From Nitrospira sp. CG24A (GTDB lineage Bacteria > Nitrospirota > Nitrospiria > Nitrospirales > Nitrospiraceae): a stretch of DNA of 64,000 bases. The stretch lies in assembly GCA_002869925.2 (NCBI GenBank), contig NEWT02000028.1, positions 1-64,000 on the forward strand, written 5' to 3'. The translations under genes were made by a program, and so were the position numbers. Below the pieces are notes generated by a model that saw nothing but the letters and a program-made list of their open reading frames with translations, was not told the DNA's origin and made no database searches. Shown piece after piece: positions 45,391 through 53,952 of the stretch. Position 1 is the first letter of the stretch, and each line of letters opens with the position of its first letter.

Positions 45391-46200
45391 ATGATGACCG
45401 ACTCCCTCCATATCAAACTCACGACGCTCCGCCACGTCATCTCGGACATGCAGTCAGTCCTGGTTGCCTATTCCGGCGGGATCGACAGCACCGTCGTCTT
45501 AAAGATCGCCCATGAACAACTCGGCGAACAGGCGCTGGGCCTCACCGCTGTCTCCCCAACGTTTCCCATGATCGAACTCGACGGAGCGAAACAGGTGGCG
45601 CGAGAGATCGGTGCGCGGCATGAGCTGGTCCACACCGATCAGCTGGAGATTCCCGCCTTCGTGCAGAACGATGCGGCCCGCTGCTTCCATTGCAAAACCG
45701 ATCTCTATCAATTGTTGGACGGGCTGCGGAAACCGCGCGCGAGCAAATGGATTGCAGACGGGACAAACCTTGATGACCTCGGAGACGATCGGCCGGGAAT
45801 CAAGGCGGCACGAGAGTGGGGTATTCGAAGCCCGCTCGTCGAAGCCTCCCTCTCCAAATCTGACGTGCGGGCTCTGGCCCAAATGTTGGGACTCTCAAAT
45901 TGGAATAAGCCGGCGGCAGCCTGCCTCTCTTCCAGAATCCCTCGCGGCGTCCCGATCACGATCGAGAAGCTCCGTCGAGTGGAAGAGGCAGAAGACATTC
46001 TGCATGCTGAAGGATTTCACCATATGCGAGTACGGGAGCATGGAGAGGTCGCGCGAATCGAGGTCGGAGCGGATGATTTTTCCCGGTTGAATCAACCGGA
46101 CTTGCGTGCACACATCAGCGCCCGCCTACGCAAAGTAGGGTTTCGCTTTATCTGTGTGGATTTAGAAGGATATAGACCGGGCGGGGTCAGCCTAGGCTGA
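45391..46200 (+). CDS. larE: ATP-dependent sacrificial sulfur transferase LarE
   Basis: A 269-residue PP-loop protein. AYSGGIDSTVV (27-36) is the ATP-pyrophosphatase loop; KPAAACLSSRIPRG carries C178 at the position of the sacrificial cysteine of Lactobacillus LarE. ARCFHCKTDLY adds a CxxC-like pair. LarE adds sulfur to the nickel-pincer cofactor precursor. larB, larC and a racemase are not adjacent, so the pathway is either encoded elsewhere or the protein serves another sulfur transfer. The stop lies within a large palindrome. Confidence 0.88.
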   Translation: MMTDSLHIKLTTLRHVISDMQSVLVAYSGGIDSTVVLKIAHEQLGEQALGLTAVSPTFPMIELDGAKQVAREIGARHELVHTDQLEIPAFVQNDAARCFHCKTDLYQLLDGLRKPRASKWIADGTNLDDLGDDRPGIKAAREWGIRSPLVEASLSKSDVRALAQMLGLSNWNKPAAACLSSRIPRGVPITIEKLRRVEEAEDILHAEGFHHMRVREHGEVARIEVGADDFSRLNQPDLRAHISARLRKVGFRFICVDLEGYRPGGVSLG

Positions 46201-46207
46201 CCCCGCC
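46180..46207. terminator. Perfect 28-bp palindrome between convergent larE and atpF
   Basis: GGCGGGGTCAGCCT followed by its exact complement. It includes the last codons (GGVSLG) and TGA of larE, and lies 12 bases from the atpF stop. It is GC-rich enough to fold in both transcripts. No long T-run follows. A bidirectional terminator is the simplest reading. Confidence 0.6.
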
Positions 46208-46218
46208 AGATCCAAGCA

Positions 46219-46725
46219 TTATCGCTGATAAGACTTTGACAGCGCCTCAAGCGCCTCATCTGCAAATTTTCGGTGGTCCGCTTCGTTCAGGCTCCGCTGC
46301 ACGACTTTCTCCGCAACCATCAAAGCCAGGTCAGTAGTTTGAGCGCGAATATCCTGAATCGCCTTGCGACGCTCATGATCGATTTCACGCGTCGCGTCAC
46401 CTTTGATCCGCTCGGCTTCGATCGTCATCCGCTGCTCATTTTCCTCCATGAGCCGCTGCGCTCGTTCTTTTGCGGCAGTCAGAACCCCCTCGGCCTCTTT
46501 CGCAGCCATGTTCAGCTTAGCCTCGTACTCCTTGAGTTTCCGCTCAGCCTCAGACCGGTGATGCTCAGCTTGATCCAGACTATCCTTAATTTTCTTTTCC
46601 CGCTCTTCCAACACACTCAAGATGCCGGGAAAGGCAAACTTGTAGAGCACGAAGAGGAGAATCGCGAACGACACGATTTCCCAAAAAATGAGGGAAGAAA
46701 AAAAGTGAGATTCAAACTGCGGCAT
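46219..46725 (-). CDS. atpF: ATP synthase F0 subunit b
   Basis: A 168-residue protein. An N-terminal membrane helix (about 8-29, FWEIVSFAILLFVLYKFAFPGIL) is followed by a long charged helix typical of subunit b (REKKIKDSLDQAEHHRSEAERKL). It forms the peripheral stalk. Last gene of the F0 operon; atpH/A/G/D/C are not found in the window. Confidence 0.93.
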   Translation of the reverse strand: MPQFESHFFSSLIFWEIVSFAILLFVLYKFAFPGILSVLEEREKKIKDSLDQAEHHRSEAERKLKEYEAKLNMAAKEAEGVLTAAKERAQRLMEENEQRMTIEAERIKGDATREIDHERRKAIQDIRAQTTDLALMVAEKVVQRSLNEADHRKFADEALEALSKSYQR

Positions 46726-46788
46726 GTGAGCTCCCCCGAGTAGAGGTGTAAGGGGATATTGGAGTATCCATTTCTTTCGCTGACCTCG

Positions 46789-47022
46789 CTACCCCTTGCG
46801 GAGTCCCATAATGATAAACACCACGACCAGTCCATACAGCGCAATGGCTTCCACCAGTGCGAATCCGATCCACATATACTTTGTGACACGAGCTTCCGCT
46901 TCCGGCTGGCGCGCCACCACTTCAATCACTTTCCCGAAAATGTAGCCGATCCCTACACCGGCTCCGGCAAACCCTGCTGCGGCACAGCCCATGCCTATCA
47001 ACCCTGCTGCTCCTAAATCCAT
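46789..47022 (-). CDS. atpE: ATP synthase F0 subunit c
   Basis: A 77-residue two-helix proteolipid. The polar loop ARQPEAEARV joins helix 1 (GAGVGIGYIFGKVIE) and helix 2 (GFALVEAIALYGLVV), with the ion-binding glutamate in LVEAI. The position that is Gln in Na+-type rings is Ile (GIGY) and Glu is followed by Ala, so proton coupling is expected. AAGGAGG fixes ATG 47022. Confidence 0.94.
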   Translation of the reverse strand: MDLGAAGLIGMGCAAAGFAGAGVGIGYIFGKVIEVVARQPEAEARVTKYMWIGFALVEAIALYGLVVVFIIMGLRKG

Positions 47023-47189
47023 TGTTTGTCTATCCTCCTTTAATGAAAACTCACTGTACGCCCGAACAGACTGCTCAACATCTCCTCCCAGCAAGGCCGC
47101 AGGATGCGAATACCTTGAAGCGGACGATGAGAGATGTCCACGAGCAGACGTCGGTCGAGAACGCTCGGGAAGGCCTTTCAGCTGCCCTG

Positions 47190-47939
47190 TCAGTGCGCAT
47201 GCTCATCATGGCCATGCAAATGATATGCATCCCCAATGTAGACACAGGTCAATATGGTAAAAATATAGGCCTGAATGAACGCGATACCGACTTCCAATCC
47301 ATATATCGCAACCGTAAAGGCAAAGGGCAACCATCCAATCAACAATCCGCCGCTGATCGCCATGCCGAACAGGACTCCGAGAATCACGTGACCGGCCGTC
47401 ATATTCGCAAATAACCGAACGGCCAGTGAAATGGGCCTCGCCAACTGACTCATCAACTCGATCGGTATCATTAACGGCAATAGCCACCCTGGCGTACCGG
47501 GCGGGACGAGAATGCCTAGGAACTTGATTCCATGGATCAGAAATCCCATGACCAGACTGATCCCATACACCACGCAGGAGAACACAGCCGTTACAATAAT
47601 CTGACTCGTCACGGTGTAGCTGCCGGGGATCAACCCGAGAAGATTGCAGAAGAGAATAAACAGAAAGAGGGTGGCGATGAGCGGGAAAAATCGCATTCCC
47701 TCTTTGCCCATCGTATCGAGGATCATGCTGCGAATAAAGTCCACCATGAGCTCCGCTATGCTCTGTAACTTGCCGGGCACCAGTTTGCGCGCTGATCCTG
47801 CGATCACCATGAACACCGCCGCCAGGGAGACGACAACCCACATCATGACCACGGCCTTGTTGACGGAAATATCGAATCCGCCGAGCGAGATCGGGATCCA
47901 CTCGTGAAGTTCGAAGGGATGAAGCGGGCTTTCTTCCAT
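47190..47939 (-). CDS. atpB: ATP synthase F0 subunit a
   Basis: A 249-residue membrane protein with five to six helices. ELMSQLARPISLAVRLFANMTAGHVIL contains the essential arginine (in AVRLFAN), and GIAFIQAYIFTILTCVYIGDA is the conserved C-terminal helix. It forms the proton half-channels against the c-ring. The C-terminus ends in a His-rich HLHGHDEHAH tail. Confidence 0.95.
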   Translation of the reverse strand: MEESPLHPFELHEWIPISLGGFDISVNKAVVMMWVVVSLAAVFMVIAGSARKLVPGKLQSIAELMVDFIRSMILDTMGKEGMRFFPLIATLFLFILFCNLLGLIPGSYTVTSQIIVTAVFSCVVYGISLVMGFLIHGIKFLGILVPPGTPGWLLPLMIPIELMSQLARPISLAVRLFANMTAGHVILGVLFGMAISGGLLIGWLPFAFTVAIYGLEVGIAFIQAYIFTILTCVYIGDAYHLHGHDEHAH

Positions 47940-47971
47940 GGCGCTCTATCTGTATCGTCTCGTGAACATCG

Positions 47972-48193
47972 TTATGTCTTCGGCCACCGCTGCACCGACC
48001 GGTACGCATTCTTGATCCCGGCCACGCCTCCCAACATTAGGCCGACGACCATTCCCCAGGGGGAAGAATCAAAAAGGTATGTGTCGCACACCCACCCCAA
48101 CCCTCCTCCGACAATCAGCGCAGCGACCAGATCTGTTGCGATCCGGACCGCTTGGCCAAGCCCGGCGTACAATGGATCTTGTGAAGGGGGCAT
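47972..48193 (-). CDS. AtpZ/AtpI-type ATP synthase accessory protein
   Basis: A 73-residue protein with two membrane helices. The segment TDLVAALIVGGGLGWVCDTYL, then SSPWGMVVGLMLGGVAGIKNAYR matches the AtpZ/AtpI family (F0F1-ATPase gene 1 protein), implicated in c-ring assembly or Mg2+/Ca2+ handling. It is the first gene of the F0 operon, 32 bases before atpB. ATG 48193 is preferred to a start 14 codons earlier. Confidence 0.8.
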   Translation of the reverse strand: MPPSQDPLYAGLGQAVRIATDLVAALIVGGGLGWVCDTYLFDSSPWGMVVGLMLGGVAGIKNAYRSVQRWPKT

Positions 48194-48370
48194 GTCGTAC
48201 CCACGGAGGAGAGCGCACTGCAGCTGATGCCACAAAGACTCTGCCGATGGCGGGCTCGCAATTCAAGCAGAATCAATGTCAAATTGTCAAGCCGACCATG
48301 CACTGTGATGGGACCAGTGCCGTAGGGTATAGTGAAGGACACGCAGGGATAGAGCCATACACGTTCATCC

Positions 48371-49855
48371 ATGACCCATTTCTCTCAATCATCGTTCCTT
48401 GATGGACCTCCACAGCCCCTGGTCCTCGCGCTGGACAGACGCGGCAGAACACCTTTCGAGTTATACCGGCTGATTGCATCTCCCTCTCAGCCATCATTCC
48501 TCCTCGATAGCGGGAAACGGTCAAATCGCGGGCGCGACTATTCATTTCTGGGGAGCGATCCCTTTGCGGTGCTGATTGGGCGGCAAGGACAGACTGTTCT
48601 TCGCACCAACGAAGGAGACGAACACTCCTCACAAGATCCCTTTAGCAGCCTCAGTCGCCTCCTCGCCTACCCCCCGATAGCGCCTCTTCCAGGCCTGCCC
48701 CCTTTTTGGGGCGGAGCGGTCGGCTACTTAAGTTACGATCTCGTGCGTGAATTCGAAATACTTCCGTCCTTGGCCAAAGACGATCTGCAGCTGCCCTATC
48801 TGCAATTCGGTCTGTATGACATCGTCACCGTCATCGACCATCACACTGATTGTCTTCAGCTTATCTTTTTCCCGCCCATGGAACGGTTTTTGGGAGAGCC
48901 GCGCGAGACACTCTATCACGAGGGTATCGATCGTCTGACCGAGTGGGAAGCTCGATTGAGCCGAAGGCCTGTGCCCCTCAAGAGTTTCCCCTCCTTCGAT
49001 CAAAAGGCTTTTCATCCCGACCAAACGCGGGATGCCTACCTCAATCAAGTCCGGCACTGCCAAGAATATATTGCAGCCGGAGATATCTACCAAGCCAACT
49101 TGTCGCACCGGTTCACCTTGGATCCTCCTAACACCTACGACGAGAGAATAGATCGACAACCCTATGAACAGACACTCTATCGATGTCTCCAAGCCGTAAA
49201 CCCCTCGCCCTTCTCAGGGCTCATGCACTTCGATGACGTCACGTTGATCAGTTCCTCGCCCGAACGGCTCGTCCGTTTGCACAATGGGCAGGCAGACACA
49301 CGCCCGATTGCTGGAACCAGGCCACGTGGACTTGACCCTCACGACGATCAACGTCTCATTGGTGAACTGCTTGCCAATGAAAAAGAACGGGCGGAGCACC
49401 TCATGCTCGTCGATCTCGAGCGAAATGACCTGGGCCGTGTCTGCCGATTCGGCAGCGTGCGAGTTGACGAATTCATGGCGATCGAGCAGTATTCCCACGT
49501 CAGCCACATCGTATCTCATATCAGCGGCGTCTTGAAGCCGGATGCCACTCCCTTTGATCTGATTCGAGCGCTGTTCCCAGGGGGCACGATCACAGGCGTA
49601 CCAAAGATTCGCTGCATGGAGATTATCGAGGAACTAGAGCCGGTACGCCGGGGCCCCTACACCGGATCGTTCGGATACATCGGCTGGAACGGCAACCTCG
49701 ACCTCAATATCGTAATTCGAACGGTGGTATGGTGTGCAGGGAAGGGGTACTTGCAGGTCGGTGCAGGAATTGTCGCCGACTCCGATCCGGCCAAGGAATA
49801 CGAGGAAACGCTCCAGAAAGCCCAGGCGTTCTTCAGCGCACTGCAGCAGGAGTAA
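48371..49855 (+). CDS. pabB: Aminodeoxychorismate synthase component I
   Basis: A 494-residue chorismate-utilising enzyme. The C-terminal domain has GDIYQANLSHRF, SSSPERLV, PIAGTRPRG, HLMLVDLERNDLGRV, FPGGTITGVPKIRCMEII and QVGAGIVADSDPAKEYEET. PIAGT with alanine is also seen in TrpE, so the sequence alone does not fully separate PabB from anthranilate synthase. The directly following pabC gene decides for PabB. No glutamine amidotransferase subunit is adjacent. Confidence 0.85.
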   Translation: MTHFSQSSFLDGPPQPLVLALDRRGRTPFELYRLIASPSQPSFLLDSGKRSNRGRDYSFLGSDPFAVLIGRQGQTVLRTNEGDEHSSQDPFSSLSRLLAYPPIAPLPGLPPFWGGAVGYLSYDLVREFEILPSLAKDDLQLPYLQFGLYDIVTVIDHHTDCLQLIFFPPMERFLGEPRETLYHEGIDRLTEWEARLSRRPVPLKSFPSFDQKAFHPDQTRDAYLNQVRHCQEYIAAGDIYQANLSHRFTLDPPNTYDERIDRQPYEQTLYRCLQAVNPSPFSGLMHFDDVTLISSSPERLVRLHNGQADTRPIAGTRPRGLDPHDDQRLIGELLANEKERAEHLMLVDLERNDLGRVCRFGSVRVDEFMAIEQYSHVSHIVSHISGVLKPDATPFDLIRALFPGGTITGVPKIRCMEIIEELEPVRRGPYTGSFGYIGWNGNLDLNIVIRTVVWCAGKGYLQVGAGIVADSDPAKEYEETLQKAQAFFSALQQE

Positions 49856-49857
49856 CC

Positions 49858-50733
49858 ATGTGGATTTATCTCAATGATCGGTTTGTGAGAGAAGAGGAGG
49901 CCGTCATTTCCGTCTTCGATCATGGATTTCTCTATGGGGACGGCGTCTATGAAACGATTCGCTCCTACGGGAGGCGGATTTTCATGCCGGACCAACATCT
50001 TGTTCGGCTTCGCCGGTCTGCGGACGCCATCGGGCTGACGATCCCCATCCCCGCACACAAATGGCCGGCACTCCTCCACGAGGCGATGACACGGAACGAC
50101 GTCGGCCATGAACACACCGATGCGTACCTTCGCATCACCATCTCCCGAGGAGCCGGCGACATCGGCCTTGATCCAGCCCTGTGTCCAACTCCCACCGTGG
50201 TGGTCATGGCCAAACCGCTTCGCCCTCCCTCGCCAGAACAATACCGTCACGGCGTAAGCCTGATCGTCGCCCAAACGAGACGGAACCTACCCAGCGCTCT
50301 GTCCCCTCAGATCAAGGCCACAAACTTTTTGAACAATATCCTGGCCAAACGGGAAGCCATCGCGGCAGGTGCTTTTGATAGCATCCTCCTCAATTGGGAG
50401 TCACATCTGACGGAATGCACCGTCAGCAATCTCTTTTTCGTCCGAGCAGGCCGGCTCTGCACTCCAGCACTTGCGTGCGGCCTGTTGGATGGGATCACCC
50501 GCGGCATTGTCCTCGGCCTCGCGCAAGAATTGAAGATCCCCATAGATGAAGGACATTTTGGGGTCCAGGAAGTCTATAGCGCAGATGAGTGTTTTCTCAC
50601 TAACACGAGCATGGAGGTGATGCCCGTCACTATGGTGGATGGACATCCGATAGGGAAGGGAGCCCCGGGACTTCTCACCCTGCAGATCCATAGCCTATTT
50701 AGAGCCAACCGAACGCACTTCCTAGAACCATAG
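49858..50733 (+). CDS. pabC: Class IV aminotransferase, aminodeoxychorismate lyase
   Basis: A 291-residue PLP enzyme. YLNDRFVREEEAVISVFDHGFLYGDGVYETIRSY is the N-terminal signature; the PLP lysine is in LSPQIKATNFLNNILAK; LTECTVSNLFFVRAG and DECFLTNTSMEVMPV follow. It would release pyruvate from ADC to give 4-aminobenzoate for folate. Branched-chain or D-amino acid aminotransferases share the fold; the two-base gap to pabB favours PabC. It starts at ATG 49858. Confidence 0.85.
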   Translation: MWIYLNDRFVREEEAVISVFDHGFLYGDGVYETIRSYGRRIFMPDQHLVRLRRSADAIGLTIPIPAHKWPALLHEAMTRNDVGHEHTDAYLRITISRGAGDIGLDPALCPTPTVVVMAKPLRPPSPEQYRHGVSLIVAQTRRNLPSALSPQIKATNFLNNILAKREAIAAGAFDSILLNWESHLTECTVSNLFFVRAGRLCTPALACGLLDGITRGIVLGLAQELKIPIDEGHFGVQEVYSADECFLTNTSMEVMPVTMVDGHPIGKGAPGLLTLQIHSLFRANRTHFLEP

Positions 50734-50811
50734 CCGCTCGCACCCATCACAAAACCAATTGTTTTTCCTCACTATTTATTGCCGACCTCGAGGCATAAGA
50801 TCTGCATTTTC

Positions 50812-50839
50812 TTGACACCTGGCAGTAGACTGCTATCGT
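50812..50839 (+). promoter_or_regulatory. Sigma-70-type promoter for the transglycosylase at 50847
   Basis: TTGACA (50812-50817) and TATCGT (50834-50839), spacer 16. The -10 ends seven bases before the ATG, and there is no Shine-Dalgarno, so transcription would start at or next to the A of the start codon. Confidence 0.55.
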
Positions 50840-50846
50840 TGCAACC

Positions 50847-51557
50847 ATGCACAATGCTTTTTCTCTTCTCATGCGATCCCTCCATCGGCACGCAGCCATT
50901 GGACTCACCGCAACGGTCATCGTAGGAATCGGATCGCTGACCTGTGCCATCCCAACCACTACGGCAGAAATTTATCAGTTCATCGGACCCAACGGCTCAA
51001 TCTCACTCACCAATGTCCCTTCCGATTCTCGCTACCGGAAAATCGAGATTGAATCCAGCCGATTCCACTCCGCCTTGTCTGAGCAAGAACTCGAACCTGT
51101 CATTCGTCGGTATTCTTCCCAACACCGGCTCCATCCCGCATTGATCCGAGCGGTCATCAAAGCTGAATCGAACTTTGATCCTCGTGCAGTGTCTCGCGCT
51201 GGTGCGATCGGCCTCATGCAACTGATGCCCCAAACCGCCGTGCGCCTGGATGTGCGGGATATGTACGATCCGGATGATAATGTGGGCGGAGGCACGAAAT
51301 ACTTACGCCAACTGCTCGACCGATTCCACGGAAATTTACCGCTGGCCCTCGCGGCCTACAATGCCGGAGAGAATGCGGTTGACCATTATCAAGCGCTTCC
51401 TCCGTTCGATGAAACCAGACAGTACGTCAGGAAGGTGCTCCATTACTATCGCACGTTCCTCGTCCGTGACGGTGTCATCGTGGAACGCCCGGTCAACCGA
51501 TACGGCCCCCCAGAGACAGCAACAACCCCCGCGATTTCTGGGCGTTTCTCCCGGTAG
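50847..51557 (+). CDS. Exported lytic transglycosylase with DUF4124-like N-terminus
   Basis: A 236-residue protein. A signal region (about 15-40) leads to EIYQFIGPNGSISLTNVPSD, a DUF4124-like strand segment. The SLT domain has IRAVIKAESNFDPRAVSRAGAIGLMQLMP (catalytic E107), then LALAAYNAGENAV and YVRKVLHYY. It should cleave peptidoglycan in the periplasm. The 3' end overlaps the 3' end of convergent nadB by 65 bases. Confidence 0.88.
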   Translation: MHNAFSLLMRSLHRHAAIGLTATVIVGIGSLTCAIPTTTAEIYQFIGPNGSISLTNVPSDSRYRKIEIESSRFHSALSEQELEPVIRRYSSQHRLHPALIRAVIKAESNFDPRAVSRAGAIGLMQLMPQTAVRLDVRDMYDPDDNVGGGTKYLRQLLDRFHGNLPLALAAYNAGENAVDHYQALPPFDETRQYVRKVLHYYRTFLVRDGVIVERPVNRYGPPETATTPAISGRFSR

Positions 51558-53136
51558 TTACTTCCCCACTGACCAGGCGACTGTGTTGTTGCCATCCAAC
51601 CCGCTTCGCTTCTGGAAAATCAGACCGGTAATGGGCTCCGACACTGTTCTCCCGCCACAACGCCGCTTCCGCCACGCATTGCGCCACTTGCACCATATTT
51701 TTCACTTCCAGCGCGGCTCGGCTTTCAAACGGCTGGGTGATCAATTGGGCCCACCGTGAGAGTTGTGCACAAGCACGGATCAACGACTCTCCCGAGCGAA
51801 TGACGCCAACCTGCCCCCACATCGTACGCCTCAGGGAGCTTCGCAATTTTTCTGCATCCTCCAAGGCGCCGAATTGGCCTGCCTGGAGTGTGGCCTCCTG
51901 GGATGAGAGTGAGGGAGGCTTCTGTCGTCCGGCACACGCCACCGCTGCCGAAGCCGCGCGCGCGCCGAATACCAATCCTTCGAGCAAGGAATTGCTGGCT
52001 AGGCGATTTGCTCCATGCACGCCACTGCAGGCAACCTCCCCGGCAGCAAAAAGCCCTGGAACCGTCGTCGCACCATTCAGATCAGTCCAGACCCCACCCA
52101 TCATATAGTGCGCACTGGGAGACACCGGGATCCATTCTTCCGTGATGTCGATGTCATAGCGAAGACAGGTCGCATAAATAGTCGGAAAACGCCGCTTCAC
52201 GAACTCCGCTCCCAAGTGGGTGACATCAAGATAGACATGACGTGCTTTCGTCGCCGCCATTTCTGCCAAGATTGCCCGTGACACGATATCTCTCGGCGCT
52301 AACGCTCCCATGGGGTGGTATCGCTGCATGAACAGGGCTCCCTTATTGTTGCGAAGCTGCGCACCCTCACCTCGCATCGCTTCGGACAGCAAAAATGGCG
52401 GACTCGACGGCAAATACAATGCGGTAGGGTGGAATTGAACGAACTCCATATCTTGAAGCACCGCGCCTGCCCGTAGTGCCATCGCCATTCCATCGCCGGT
52501 CGCATTCGGGGGATTCGTCGTCCGCGCATAGATCTGACCGGCCCCGCCGGTCGTCAAGACAACCGCCCGAGCAGGTAGCACGAACTGACGGCCGGATGCT
52601 TCATCCAAGACAACTGCCCCGCAACAACGTCCGGCGTCAACAATGAGATCCACCGTAAAATGATGATCCAATCGCTGAATACGCTTCTGTCGGTTCACCT
52701 CGGCAATCAGCACCCGCACCATTTCGTTCCCCGTCGCGTCCCCCCGCGCGCGCAGGATACGGCTTCGACTGTGTGCAGCCTCCCGAGCAAATGCGAATTT
52801 ACCGCCGACTTTGTCGAACTTCGCCCCCCACCTGATCAATTCTTGAATTCGCTCAGGGCCTTCCTCCACAAGGACCCGCACCGCTTCTTTTTGGCAGAGG
52901 CCATGGCCTGCTTTGAGTGTATCGGTTAAATGGATGGCCACGTCGTCTTCTTCACTCATCGCCACCGCCACCCCGCCCTGCGCATGGATCGAACTACTTT
53001 GAAGCGGATGCCCTTTCGTCAGCACGATGACACGGCCGGCACGGCTTAATTCCAACGCCGCACGAAGACCCGCAACACCACTTCCAATGACAAGGAAATC
53101 AGCTTGTACCGGCGCAGAAGATCGGCGAGACGGCAT
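51493..53136 (-). CDS. nadB: L-aspartate oxidase
   Basis: A 547-residue flavoprotein of the succinate dehydrogenase/fumarate reductase family. GSGVAGLRAALEL is the FAD site; HPTAL, RGEGAQLRN and SPSAHYMMGGVWTDLNG match the active-site regions, with GEVACSGVHGANRLASNSLLEGLVFG following. It oxidises aspartate to iminoaspartate, the first step of NAD synthesis. The last 30 residues are variable and lie in the overlap with the transglycosylase gene. nadA and nadC are not in the window. Confidence 0.95.
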   Translation of the reverse strand: MPSRRSSAPVQADFLVIGSGVAGLRAALELSRAGRVIVLTKGHPLQSSSIHAQGGVAVAMSEEDDVAIHLTDTLKAGHGLCQKEAVRVLVEEGPERIQELIRWGAKFDKVGGKFAFAREAAHSRSRILRARGDATGNEMVRVLIAEVNRQKRIQRLDHHFTVDLIVDAGRCCGAVVLDEASGRQFVLPARAVVLTTGGAGQIYARTTNPPNATGDGMAMALRAGAVLQDMEFVQFHPTALYLPSSPPFLLSEAMRGEGAQLRNNKGALFMQRYHPMGALAPRDIVSRAILAEMAATKARHVYLDVTHLGAEFVKRRFPTIYATCLRYDIDITEEWIPVSPSAHYMMGGVWTDLNGATTVPGLFAAGEVACSGVHGANRLASNSLLEGLVFGARAASAAVACAGRQKPPSLSSQEATLQAGQFGALEDAEKLRSSLRRTMWGQVGVIRSGESLIRACAQLSRWAQLITQPFESRAALEVKNMVQVAQCVAEAALWRENSVGAHYRSDFPEAKRVGWQQHSRLVSGEVTTGRNAQKSRGLLLSLGGRIG

Positions 53137-53139
53137 GAA

Positions 53140-53646
53140 TTATTTCTTCATAGGAGAACGTGTGGGATCGATTGTGACCTGCCGCGCTTTCATCCCGAAT
53201 GGGGCATCGCCCTGAATCCCGCGCAAGAGAATCGCCTGAGTGCCGACCCACTGTAATTTCGTATGGCCCCGTTGCCGGAGCCCTGGATCGTCCGGATCTT
53301 TTTTCCACAGCCCCTGCCAATGCACAAAGACATCGACGTTGTCCCCTTCGATCATGATGCGTTCAATCGCAAAGTCCAACACGATGGCACTAAACGTCTC
53401 GAAATCGCTCTGGACTTCTTCTTTCAGCCGCTCGAGCTGATCAATCGGCATCATGAGTGACGCCAGATCCGACGAATCTTTCTTCACATACGCTTGGCGA
53501 AGCGATTCCACCGCCCGGTCGATACGGAGGTACCGTTCATGATCTTCGGGATGTTGAATCGTCTTGCCCCCGCACCCGACACCGATTAAGAGCATCGCAC
53601 CGAGAAGGAATAAGACGGAAAACCGTGGGGCGTTGTATCTACACAT
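53140..53646 (-). CDS. Lipoprotein of unknown function, nuclear-transport-factor-like size
   Basis: A 168-residue protein with a lipoprotein signal (LLIGVGCGG; modified cysteine about residue 25). A helical region AVESLRQAYVKKDSSDLASLMMP is followed by strands (IVLDFAIERIMIEGDNVDVFVHWQGLWKK). The helix-then-strands layout is reminiscent of NTF2-like proteins, but no family is assigned. It starts at ATG 53646 and ends three bases before the nadB start, so both may be co-transcribed. Confidence 0.7.
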   Translation of the reverse strand: MCRYNAPRFSVLFLLGAMLLIGVGCGGKTIQHPEDHERYLRIDRAVESLRQAYVKKDSSDLASLMMPIDQLERLKEEVQSDFETFSAIVLDFAIERIMIEGDNVDVFVHWQGLWKKDPDDPGLRQRGHTKLQWVGTQAILLRGIQGDAPFGMKARQVTIDPTRSPMKK

Positions 53647-53774
53647 GCTGATGGCAGTATAGAAACGAGTATCCGGCAGGTCAAGCCGCTCGTGAGCCCA
53701 CACGCACCGCATCGGAAGCCATCAGGGTGTTTAGCCTCGGCACAGTCATGATCAATGTGTTCTGTAGATGCGCT

Positions 53775-53803
53775 TGCAATTTGCCGTGGGAAATTCTACA
53801 CTC
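53775..53803 (+). promoter_or_regulatory. Sigma-70-type promoter for the small basic gene at 53827
   Basis: TTGCAA (53775-53780) and TACACT (53798-53803) with an ideal 17-base spacer. An AGGAGA ribosome site follows before the ATG at 53827. This leaves a leader of about 17 bases. Confidence 0.55.
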
Positions 53804-53826
53804 GCCACTTTGCAGGAGAGATATGC

Positions 53827-53922
53827 ATGTCCAGTGTGCTGAAAAAACGCCGTAAAAAAATGCGCAAGCACAAGTATAAAAAGCTGCGCCGGCGTCAAAA
53901 ATTTGAACGTCGTAAAAGTTAA
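53827..53922 (+). CDS. 31-residue basic protein, AURKAIP1/COX24 (mS38)-like
   Basis: The product begins MSSVLKKRRKKMRKHKYKK and ends FERRKS; over half of the residues are Lys or Arg. The KKRRKKMRKHKYKKL pattern matches the short bacterial proteins annotated as AURKAIP1/COX24-domain, related to mitoribosomal mS38 and probably ribosome-associated. AGGAGA precedes the ATG and a good promoter lies upstream. An out-of-frame ATG at 53823 is rejected. Confidence 0.8.
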   Translation: MSSVLKKRRKKMRKHKYKKLRRRQKFERRKS

Positions 53923-53952
53923 GCTTCACCCGAGACGGGGGAGGAGGGGTCA

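Noticed and set aside
47206-48009. 267-codon minus-strand frame over atpB
   Set aside because: Shadow of subunit a in another frame; Arg/His-rich and without hydrophobic segments.
48371-50733. trpE and a branched-chain aminotransferase
   Set aside because: PIAGTRPRG is compatible with TrpE, but no trp genes are present. The two-base spacing to a class IV aminotransferase fits pabB-pabC better.
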